DNA of 64,000 bases, taken from NCBI GenBank assembly GCA_037903355.1, contig JBAJFE010000018.1, positions 1-64,000 on the forward strand, given 5' to 3'. Origin of the DNA: Trichuris trichiura. Lineage: Eukaryota; Nematoda; Enoplea; Trichinellida; Trichuridae. The position numbers were made by a program, and so were the translations under genes. Below are positions 22,864 to 32,405 of this stretch, in pieces. How positions within the stretch are numbered: the first letter of the stretch is position 1; each line of letters begins with the position of its first letter. A model generated the notes under the pieces. That model was not told where the DNA came from. It searched no databases and saw nothing but the letters and a program-made list of their open reading frames with translations.

Positions 22864-24170
22864 ATTGCTCTACGCAGCGAAACTACGCTGGCAACCAGCC
22901 TCCAAAACCGAATCAGATAATTCGTTACTCCAGTAGAGTTAACTCAACTTCATCTCGCCATTTGCTTCTTTCTACAGATGGCGTAGAATTCTGCGACCAG
23001 TTTGACGACGGAATTCGTTGGTCAATTGCTATTCTTCGACTGTCAAAATATCATTTATACGCTCGGTGGTTTCTTCAAATTTGTATTGCGATTTTTGCAA
23101 GCAGCAGTTTGGCAGGCGGACATTGTTCGATTTCGCTGTCAACCTGTTAGCCTATTCGAAAAGAAAAGCCGAAGTTTATTTTTACCAACGTCGTCCATGC
23201 TGTTTTCATTCGAGCTACTGTCAATTGCTGTTCACACTGAAGGCCTTCGCTTTCCACTTTATTAAGCTTTCATCCAAGGTTGATATCTTCATATTTTTCT
23301 AATTAGGATTCACGTTCCCCATGCTGTAGGCATCCGCACATATAGTTAACGGGTTCCTTCCATTAGCAGTGTGAAACAGTGCGTCACCACTGACGGATTT
23401 AACGATCGGTGGATCGCTTGAACATTCCCTTCTGTTTGATCGAACAACATTTCCAGGATGCACTCGTGATATCATCATGCGTAAAGTATACTGCCAGTTC
23501 TTCGCATTGATTCGAGTGGTCGACAATATCTTTCAATTTTCTCAGCGCTGAGCTCAAGGCAGTTTACTGCGTACTCAATTCTTGCAGAGGTCCCGCAATT
23601 TTTTAGGTCAGCAATAGAATCTTCACTGGTGCTGACACTTCTTCTAACCATTACTCAGTAATTGGTAGATGACTGCTGTTCTTTTCTTCTCCTTCTTCGA
23701 ATTACTAGCTTTTCATATTCTTTGGGTTCTTATTGGCGCGCCATCTTGAACTGCAATTCAGAATACGCTTATTCCCCAGCAGGCAAATAGAGCGCTTACT
23801 ATCGTTAACAGAGCGAAGCGGAAATCAGCGACCGCACAGTCGAGCAGCACTGGTTGGACTGGTGCACCGCTGTTAGTATATTATGCACTTTACAGTTTAA
23901 CTTTCGTTAAAGCTGATCCGCAGGTACATTAATGCCTGAACATCAAAGTACTGACGAAACGTTCCTCCCGAAAGTTTAGTCAGCAGATACGACGTTTTTG
24001 AGGAGCCTTACCACAATAATAAAAATGACGCAAAAAAGACGCCTAACTGAAAAATGCACTAACCCCTCTGCCGAATTATTTTCGACTTCTAATTTTTCCC
24101 AGTTACCACAGAATAGTACTTCCTCTATAACGATGGTAATCCATTCCTTCACGGAATGAGTCTGCAAGAT
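22864..24170. repeat. Repeat family D, copy 1
   Basis: This copy aligns with 63001-64000 from GAAACTACGCTGGCAACCAG onward, and from about 23190 with 31150-32100. Shared landmarks are AACAGTGCGTCACCACTGAC, TTAACGATCGGTGGATCGCT, GCAATTTTTTAGGTCAGCAA, TATTGGCGCGCCA and GAGCAGCACTGGTTGGACTG. No transposase or RT motif is visible. Open frames exist on both strands in some copies, but none is conserved in all three. Confidence 0.8.
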
Positions 24171-24637
24171 GAGTGCTCACCCAAGGAGCAATGCGTGCGT
24201 CTGAAACGTTATCAACACGCTTCATCTATCGCCACGTCTCAGAAGACTTGGAAAGAAGGACCCGTTTCATCTATCGCCATGTAAGGAAGATTAGGCTCTC
24301 TCCAAATGCTCTAGGCTTTTAGGAAATGAAAGCCTACTTTATATTCCAGAACTTCCCGGAGAATACTACGAGACCTAACTGAAATTGCAAAACCAGGTTC
24401 AGAATATACTCTGCGGTATGTAGAACTCTATTGCCTTGTGCCGATTAGAACAACAGAGCCCTCAAAAGAGTGGCGCACAGAAGTGCACGCAGCAGCGTGG
24501 CAGCAAAGTGTGGTCATTTTGGCGGCAAGCAGCTTCAATTCTGCGTCGCTAGAAGACTTCTTAACGGGTATATTGGTACTTAGAGAACAAACAGCAGACG
24601 AATCTCTGCTTTAATAGTAGTATTCTCACGCTTTCGA

Positions 24638-24873
24638 AGACAGGGTGTCTTTTAACAGATGATGTAAGGGAGCTAACAGATTACTACGGAACAATAGTAG
24701 TTGAGAAACGTACGCTATTGAATGCTCTGTATCACTTTTTAACAATTTGCTCGTCCATGTGCAGGTAAGGCATTTTGAAGTATAGTTACAGATACACCAA
24801 GACAGACTGAATTCGCGAACAAAAGATCAACTATGTAACCACAAGAGCCTCTTACAAGACAGCCCACCTTCTG
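24638..24873 (-). repeat. Small MITE-like repeat related to 13378-13654
   Basis: The ends are imperfectly inverted: GAAGACAGGGTGTCTTTTAA at left, and CTTACAAGACAGCCCACCTT at right as its degenerate complement. On the minus strand it holds the start of the frame seen at 13478 (ATG at 24773, stop at 24732). An element of about 235 bp is plausible. Confidence 0.4.
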
Positions 24874-25396
24874 AAACATATCAGTACATTACTTCAACCT
24901 GGAAACCTTAAAACACTTATCATGGTAGAAGTGAACTTTAGACTGCTTAGACAGTGATGCCTAGGCAGAACAGGCTTCAACAGTAGTGCATTTGTCGCTC
25001 ATGGAAATGGTGGCCGAGTCATGCAGTCGCGGAAAATAATAACAGAGATATTCCAGGCATCAGCCACAACGCAAATGAGCTGCAAACAGTAATGCCGTAA
25101 CGCTGCTTAACCGCGTGTGGTTTTCATATTTCAGCTCAACGTGAAGAAACAGCAAAGCCAACTGAATCAGCAGTTCCGATTTCAATAAAACATTCATTGA
25201 CGAAGACTCGATCAGATTGATGGGAAATGAAAAGTGGGAAACCTACGATTTCACCAAATATGTGATACATTAACCAGCTTAACATTTCAAAACTGCTTAC
25301 AAGTTGCAAATAAAATTTGTATTAAAGTCAGCGCTACAATATCTTTTGCTGAATGGCAAACGGAAAGCAATTATTTCTACTTTAGCAGGACTGCAA

Positions 25397-25486
25397 GAGC
25401 GTTACACAACCAGTTTACTTCACACGCAAATCAGAATAGAATGAACGAATGTACTCGGTACTCGATAGATAGGTGTACATAGTTGC
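25397..25486 (+). repeat. Direct repeat, partner at 26243-26325
   Basis: Both copies run through GTTACACAACC, TTTACTTCACAC, CGGTACTCGA and GATAGGT.TACAT in the same order, about 850 bp apart. This could be the remains of terminal direct repeats or a local duplication. Confidence 0.6.
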
Positions 25487-26242
25487 AGAGTCAGCAAGTG
25501 TCACGCAAGACGTCAGTGAGGGAAATGCATTCAAAAGAGAGGTCGCTACTTCTGCTGTGGAGCGTAGACAAAGCGAGTACACCTGCTTGGCAGTGGAACC
25601 CTTTTCGGAAGATACGACATAGATGGCAGCATCGGTAAATCTGTGGTTGCGCATTCCGACGAGTAGCATAAAGTGGCCCAAAAATCAGCTCCAGAGATTG
25701 GCTGCTTCACATCGGAGACGACGAAAACTTTTGTCTCATACCAAAATCAACTGACGTTGTAATGGTGCCGCTGGTATGGATACGCGAGCCGTTCGCAGCA
25801 GAAAGAAGCAATGACGTCGATGACATGCGTGCGTCAGGTAGAATCAAATTCAAAGGAACGGATTACAAGTGTATGCCAACAACATTAGTCTATTGGTACC
25901 GTTAGGACGCATTTTTTGGTCTTGCAAAGCTGTCGGACTTGTGTTAGTCACGTAGCTGTCAGTCAGTCAACAAAATATCTTACAAAATAAGGTCATAAGT
26001 GGGCGACTATGGGGCATGCGGTTACAGTGTTCTCATGGAAAATCGCATGCACACACCAGGTTTCTCAGGTCGACTTCCAAAGCGCCCATTTTAGTTACAA
26101 ACTTGTCGTGCTCGAGCTTCTTCTCCGCTGCAGATTCCATTTCAGATTTTGATGGCCTGCGTGAAATTAGCACTGATACGCGTAGCCGACTAACGCAAAA
26201 GCTTATCACTCACAGGTCACCAATTTAGCATTACCGTAACAG

Positions 26243-26325
26243 CGTTACACAACCGGTTTACTTCACACACAAGTAAGAATACAATGAACGACAGTAGTCG
26301 GTACTCGACAGATAGGTATACATCA
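26243..26325 (+). repeat. Direct repeat, partner at 25397-25486
   Basis: Second copy of the ~85-bp segment described above, in the same orientation. Confidence 0.6.
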
Positions 26326-26655
26326 TACGGTATCGTTTTTTTGATGCTTAAGTAACAAGGGCGGTCGCACCCGCTACACTACCAATCCATAATTAACTTC
26401 CAAGTAGCTCGAAACGCGTAAATGATGCAGCGAAATTTAGGTTGAATGAAACTGATACGGTCTGAAGAGCATGAATAAATGCAAGTACAGTAAAAGAAAG
26501 GACAAATTTACTAGCCGTTTCCGCGCTTATTTTTCGCTTAAATGTATGCCACATTAATTCCAATTAAGATATTATTATTTCTTTTCAGGCGTTAATTGGT
26601 CTTCCAATGTGCAGCGCAGAAGGTTTTCCATTTTATCGTGTACGTTTTATTACGA

Positions 26656-26763
26656 GAAGTTCGGAGCGTTGAGATGGAACCTAATCTGTCTTAAGAGTCT
26701 CATTTCACGGAAGTTCGGAGCGTTGAGATCGAACCTAATCTGTCTTAAGAGTCTCATTTCACG
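26656..26763 (+). repeat. 54-bp tandem duplication
   Basis: Two head-to-tail 54-bp units start at 26656 and 26710 with GAAGTTCGGAGCGTTGAGAT. They differ at a single visible position (TGGAAC against CGAACC), so the duplication is recent. Confidence 0.9.
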
Positions 26764-27981
26764 GGACCATAAATAAAATCTATTTGTAATATCTGAGGTG
26801 AGCGCATTTCCCTTTCCGTCTGCGCGCTTCTTATGGATAAACTGTTCGAAAGAACCGATCAGCATAATCGTAAACTAGGTAGTGTGTTCTCTTATATCTG
26901 CTATAGATGAGGCTGGAAGGCGTGCTAGCAAAGCGTTTAGTAGCAGCTAGACTAAAAGAACAGAGGAAACCCGCTAAACGGTCTGCACGTCTGTATTACC
27001 CACACTCATATTGGCTGATACGTTTTCGGTTAAGGCAGAACATGTGTTCTGTCGGAGAATCATGAGCGCCGGCATAACAGCTTCTTAAAACTTGGAAACT
27101 TTAAGTAACGCTTTTGCAGTGTGTTTATACGTATTGCTCGACGGGGCGAAATGTTAACATTTACTAGGTTGTTCAATGCATTTATGTTTGGAAACCTTTC
27201 ATGCCTCTGGGATTTAACTTCAAAAGCAGTGTCGAGTGAAGATATCACAAATGTACACCTCAGAATGTGATCACCACTGGGGCGTTCAGTAGACATTAGT
27301 CAATGATATCCGCAGAGAAAAGTTTCCTTTTAGCGCCTGAAGGTAACAACAGCCCGTGTTCAAGTCACGATTGAAATACGATGAAAAGGGATTTTCATCT
27401 TTTCTCTTTTTTCGTTCAAACTTTAGCTTGCTTTTTTTGCGCTGTGGCCTTTTAGGAGTATGAATGCATCAGGTTTCATCTTTGTTCAAACCATCCCTTA
27501 CTAGCTGCGTATTGCTGCTGCTGAGTTCGACTTTATTTGGAACTTCCGTGATTGCTGCCGCGCTGAGGTGTTGTTGCTCTGCCCGCCGTCCTGACTTTGC
27601 ACTACGTCAAGTTAAGCCTAAGAATTAGACTTAATCTTTGGGTTTCTGTAGGCACACCAAAATGACCAGCATGTTCGTCAGTTAGGATTAGGAGAAGGTA
27701 TCTCTATTCTCACCGGAGAGGAACCTGCATTTTTCAAACGGTGGCAAACGTAAACGACAGCGCTTTCACATTACTCATAGACGCAGAAAAAGCACTCTTT
27801 ATTCAGTGACTGAATTTCATGTTTAACATTGTTTCAGTTTATAGTACCATTTTCCGTATTTGAATGGAGAACGTTCGCCGGAAAGCATTTCAAGAACAAC
27901 CTGAACATCGCTTGTACTGTGGTGCTTCTAACGGTTCCACGTCGTTAACAAAAGTCTCTCGCTGTTTCTTTCGTGGATAGT

Positions 27982-28040
27982 CGTGCATCTTTGCATATGT
28001 GTATAGCCCATGTATGGGCTGTATAAAATACAGATGCACG
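27982..28040 (+). promoter_or_regulatory. TATA-containing double hairpin, third copy
   Basis: Outer arms CGTGCATCT (27982-27990) and AGATGCACG (28032-28040) are perfect complements. Inner arms TATAGCCC (28002-28009) and GGGCTGTA (28016-28023) pair with one wobble. A TATAAAA box starts at 28022. A GTAAGT donor lies at 28072, 50 bp further. Repeat family A copy 2 begins about 110 bp downstream. The window starts inside family A copy 1, so a promoter of this kind upstream of copy 1 could not be seen. Confidence 0.5.
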
Positions 28041-28180
28041 GCTACAGAATGGATAAAAGACTTCTCAGCTGGTAAGTTCTTTTGTTCTTAAAGCAGCAAA
28101 ATGAAGCAGTAGTTTTACGCCTTTTTTTCTCGACACGCTCTCTACGTCATCCAATGCCGTTTAATGGTGCTATTATTACA

Positions 28181-29945
28181 AAATACTTTATTACCCGGTT
28201 ACATTGATCGGTAGGAATGTCCCGCTGGTCATTTGCTTAAAAGTAGCAAGATTAGTCACTGCCCTCTAAGTCTTTTATTCCCTTCAAGCGCTGTATCTTC
28301 TGCTTAGACTGTTAAATTGGCTTTGGCAAGTTTTCAATTTTATACACTTTCAACTAGCAATCTGTAGGTGAAAACTATTGTTCAGAACAAAGATTGCTTT
28401 CAGATTTCATGAGTGATCAATGCAGTTTATCTTTAAATCTCTGTTGGACTGCTTTTTCTTATCTCAGAATGACCCTTTACAAAGGTCTATATTTCATTAT
28501 AGCGTCGTGCTGTTAGTCTAACAATTGTTTCAGCAGTGATATAGTAAACGAGAATGTAAAGTTAGACTGCTGAAGCGTGTACAACCTATCAGTTAATCTA
28601 TGACACTATTCAAGGTTTTCTTGCTTGCGCTGCGTAGTATAAACGTTTTCGTCAATTTTTACTTATCCGTTACGGAATAGACGCTTGTTTAGTTTTTTCT
28701 ATGCGCTATCATTAGCTGAGGAAAGCTTACGTAAGAAAGAAGCCTAGGGAACTGATACTTAGGCAGTTGAACGAATCTTACCGGATCCTTAAAATCGAAT
28801 TTACTTGAAAGTGTTCGTTGCAGAAATTAAGCTTCATTATGTTTAGGTAAAGTTGCCGACGATTTTGGGGGAAGTCTATCAGAGAGCGTCTGCACTTTCT
28901 GGAACGCCAGCGCAACGAATACAAGTCAGGCGAAGGTCTAAGGGCAGCTTTCTACAACCGAAGCTCGCTTGAGGTTTTAACGCGCCGTGGCCACTGCAAC
29001 CCAAGCCATTTTGATTTGCGTTTTTAATGCCCTGTGGCCACGGCTGATCCCAAACCTCTGTGGGCTTTTGGTTTGGGTTTTTAATGCCCTGTAGCCACCA
29101 AGCTGTATGAAGTCCAGTTCCTTTGGTTTCTAATAATGCATGTGCAGCTTGGCACGAAGTATCAGCCTGAAAACCCGTTTGTATGCGTTGTACAGTCAGT
29201 TTATTTTTGTGTGACCTGAGTTGCTGAATCTTTGTTAATTACTCCGAGCACTCGTTAGGTTGCTGTGTTTTACGTATCTGCTTACTGTTCGACTGCGCTC
29301 GTTACGATTGTATGTATGTGCTGTCAAGCGTGAGAATTCATTGTTTAGGTGAATTTTGAAATTGGTGTTTGATTAAGATATGTGTACCTGCATTAAACTT
29401 GAATTACTATTGAGTGTGATGGATTCATTAGTTGTTTCACAAGTCTGTATTTATGTGTTGAGAAGCGAACATTTCACCGAAAGTTCGCAAGATAATCATA
29501 AATGTTTCAGTTTAAGTCACATAGCGTTTGCATATTTATTGGTGTCAATGGAAAGGACTGGTGTCAGGCGATGTTCGCTGGAAATTAGCTAGGAAGAGCG
29601 GCCCCTACTATGGTAGTGAGCAAGAGAGGGAGCAAAGCAGAAAAAATAGATTTTTTGTAACCTATTCAAACGCGATCGTAAGGCTTGAAAACATCTTTTA
29701 TTTCAACACATTTTCATTGTGTAAATTGAACGCTTTCGGCTGGGATCCAGGCATTGTGTAGAATCTGGTAAAGCTGCAACTCATGGAATTAGGAAGGGAT
29801 AATGGTTTAAAATAGTGATGCTCAAGGCGGTACCACCGATCAGGCTTTAGCAGGTGTTGGGAGGCCTTGGGATAGCAGTAGAAAACTGAAGGTTGTACTG
29901 AAACGTAGATGTTAGATCTTGGTCAGTCAAACACCGAAGGCAAAT
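28181..29945 (+). repeat. Repeat family A, copy 2
   Basis: Collinear with 1-1940. Left landmark CAAAATACTT, then TCATTTGCTTAAAAGTAGCA and the VNTR, then TGTGTGACCTGAGTTGCTGA. It lacks the Tigger insertion and has two or three fewer VNTR units. Confidence 0.85.
28976..29125 (+). repeat. 57-bp VNTR, short allele in family A copy 2
   Basis: Three units with starts at 28976, 29023 and 29080. The middle and last carry TTAATGCCCTGTGGCCAC or the TTAATGCCCTGTAGCCACC variant. The first (CGCGCCGTGGCCACTG) matches the divergent first unit of copy 1, and the last matches its last unit. The expansion in copy 1 is therefore internal. Confidence 0.85.
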
Positions 29946-31130
29946 AGATCCTCTTATAAGAGGTATTGGTAATTCAATTGTGGCTTCGCACTCTCCAGCG
30001 GGTGCGGTACGTTTCCGCGTGTACAATTCGTTGTATGCAGTTTGATACCAACATGAGGTGCTTACAGTTCGATAGGTGATTCGTACTATTGGAGTCCGGT
30101 ATCTGGCTTATGACTATCAACAATGTGCAATGTTTCTCTCATTCTGTTCAGTTTCCATAATATTTCTGCATCCAAATGTGGAAGGTTTTTTTTCAGTACC
30201 ATTTTATTACTTCTACTGATGACTTTAGACATAGTGTCAGATTTTTGTATGTCATGATGGCGTGTGTGCACATCGATCCCTTTCCGCATGGTATGTTTCC
30301 ACCAGGCACATTCGATTTGGTGTGTAATTTTATGTTTTGTCAACTGACCTGTTTTATTTTATGTTTTATCAACTGTTTGCTCAGTCATCTTTTCATGGCT
30401 GCGTATCGAACGGAATTTATTTCTCCTGCTTTAGTGTTTGCTCATTGCCTGCATACACTGCGGTGTCTCCAGGGACTACAGCTTCATAGTCTGTGGTCAT
30501 ACAGTCTAACAAATCTAGCTTTCGTGGCATGATGCGATTGCACATGGTCGCATTTGAGCGTTCTCATAAGCGTGGGGTAATTCGTTTTGATGGTCGGACA
30601 TTCTGCTGGTTGGATGTTCTGAAAGCGCTTGCGCAGCACAGGGGAGGTTTGAATTTGTGTAGGTGCTTGCACGTTCTCTTTCTAAACGAATATATTTAGA
30701 TGGAACTAAGGAAACACGATTCTATGAACTCACATATTAGTTATGCTGCGCTTCTGAAGTCTTTTGCTTACATGAGCTAAATTTCTATAGCTTTATTTTT
30801 TAACGTTCTTATGGGAGGCATATTAACTTGTTGCTGTTTGCGAACATCATAAGTATAACATGCAGTGACTGCTTGACAAAAGTTATTTCATTGATATGCA
30901 CGCATCCATTTCTCAATAAAATGTATGAATTCTCTTAATACAACCGGTCGGCTTTGGCTAGTGCAATGGCGGTTGCCGCAGTTCACGTTGGCCATAATAG
31001 TTGTAGAAGTAGAAGGTAAATTATTGAATGTTCACTCATTTTTCAAACGGATGAAGGAAACTGATAGAACAGATTGCTTTTGCCTTAAAGCTAGACAATT
31101 AGCAAGAACGACTTGAGTAAACACGCGTAC
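29946..31130. other. No gene recognised
   Basis: Frames of 60-118 codons overlap on both strands at 30086-30700, as expected of noncoding sequence. No domain, splice model or shared repeat was noticed. Confidence 0.4.
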
Positions 31131-31139
31131 AGAACAGAG

Positions 31140-32108
31140 CATTCAAATACTGATGGCTTATCAACGTCATCCATGCTCGTTTTCATTCGAGCTGGTTTGA
31201 ACTGTCGGCTGTACTGAAAAGCTTTCCATCCAAGGTTAGCGTCTTCATACTTTTTGTAGTTAGCATTGACGTCCCCATGCCGTAAAAACCCGGACATATA
31301 GTGGACATGTGCTTTACATGACCACTGGAAAACAGTGCGTCACCACTGACAGATTTAACGGTCGGTGGATCGCTTGAACTTTCCCTTTCTGTTCAGTCAA
31401 GGAGCATTTCAAAAGCGCACTGATGATATCATCATGCGTAAAGTGTACTGCCAGTTCCTCGCATTGATTGAAGTAGTCGACAATATCTTTCAATTTTCTC
31501 AGCGATGAATTCAAGCCAGTTTACTGCGTACTCAACTGTTGGAGACGACCCCGCAATTTTTTAGGTCAGCAATAGTATGTTTACTGGTGGTGACAGTTTT
31601 CCCAACGACTACTCAGTTATGGTTAGATGACTGCTGTTCTTTTCTTCCCCTTCTTCGAATGCACTAGCTTTTCATATTCTTTGGGTTCTCATGGGCGCGC
31701 CATCTTGAACTGCAATTCAGACTACATTTATTTCCTGCCAGGTAAATAAAGCGCTTACTATCGTTAACAGAGCAAAGCGGAAGTCAGCGACCGCACAGTT
31801 GAGCAGCACTGGTTGGACTGATGCACCGCCGTTAATATATTATGCATTTTACAGTTTTGACTTCCGTTAAAGCTGATTTGCAGGTAGATTCATGCCTGAA
31901 CATCAAAGTGCCGACGAAACGTTCATCCCCAATGTTGACTCAGCAGATATGACTTTTGTGAATAGTCTTCCTACAGTAATAAAACCGTAGGAAATGGACT
32001 CCTTAGTGAAGAATGCAGTAACCCCTTTGTAGAGTTAGTTTGAACCTCTAATTCTCCCCAGTTACCATAGAACAGTATTTCCTTTATGACAACGTAGTTT
32101 CTCTTAAC

Positions 32109-32162
<54 letters not shown>

Positions 32163-32230
32163 CAGCATTAATGTACAGGAAAGCTGCCCATTCAATGATT
32201 TTACAGTAGGAAACTTGGGTCGTTCTAAAT
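31140..32230. repeat. Repeat family D, copy 2
   Basis: Aligns with 23190-24130 and 63310-64000 (TCATCCATGCTCGTTTTCAT, CAGTGCGTCACCACTGACAG, GCAATTTTTTAGGTCAGCAA, GGGCGCGCCATCTTGAACTG). Interrupted near its right end by the (GT)25 run. The minus-strand frame at 31314-31514 (LKDIVDYFNQCEELAVHF) has frameshifted counterparts in the other copies. Confidence 0.8.
32111..32160 (+). repeat. (GT)25 microsatellite
   Basis: Fifty uninterrupted bases of alternating GT. Perfect purity suggests ongoing or recent length change. It lies inside family D copy 2 and is absent from copies 1 and 3. Confidence 0.98.
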
Positions 32231-32251
32231 GAGATACGACATTATTAAAAT

Positions 32252-32360
32252 GAGGGTCGGGTTGTTGAAGGGACTGGGGGAGGCGGAAGGGGAGAAAACA
32301 GGGGGATAAAGGGTGGGAAAGAAGGATGAAGGGTGGGCAAGGGAGATTAAGCGGGCTGGG
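32252..32360 (+). other. Purine-rich, G-run-rich tract
   Basis: About 100 bases are almost only purines, with many G runs of three to five (ACTGGGGGAGGCGGAAGGGG, then GGGGGATAAAGGGTGGG). G-quadruplex or triplex structure is possible. It ends some 45 bp before hAT-1. Confidence 0.8.
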
Positions 32361-32405
32361 GATATTTCCAAGACGCTGTGATGCACCGTTATTGTCCCTG
32401 TAGAG

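Larger units (their letters stand above)
24171..27980. other. Unassigned stretch with small repeats only
   Basis: Apart from the small repeats listed separately (24638-24873, 25397-25486 with 26243-26325, and 26656-26763) I see no gene, RNA or transposon here. Short frames are typical of noncoding sequence. Confidence 0.45.

Noticed and set aside
32111..32160. CRISPR-like or coding interpretation of the repeat runs
   Set aside because: The run is a plain dinucleotide microsatellite. No direct-repeat and spacer pattern occurs anywhere, and the genome is eukaryotic.
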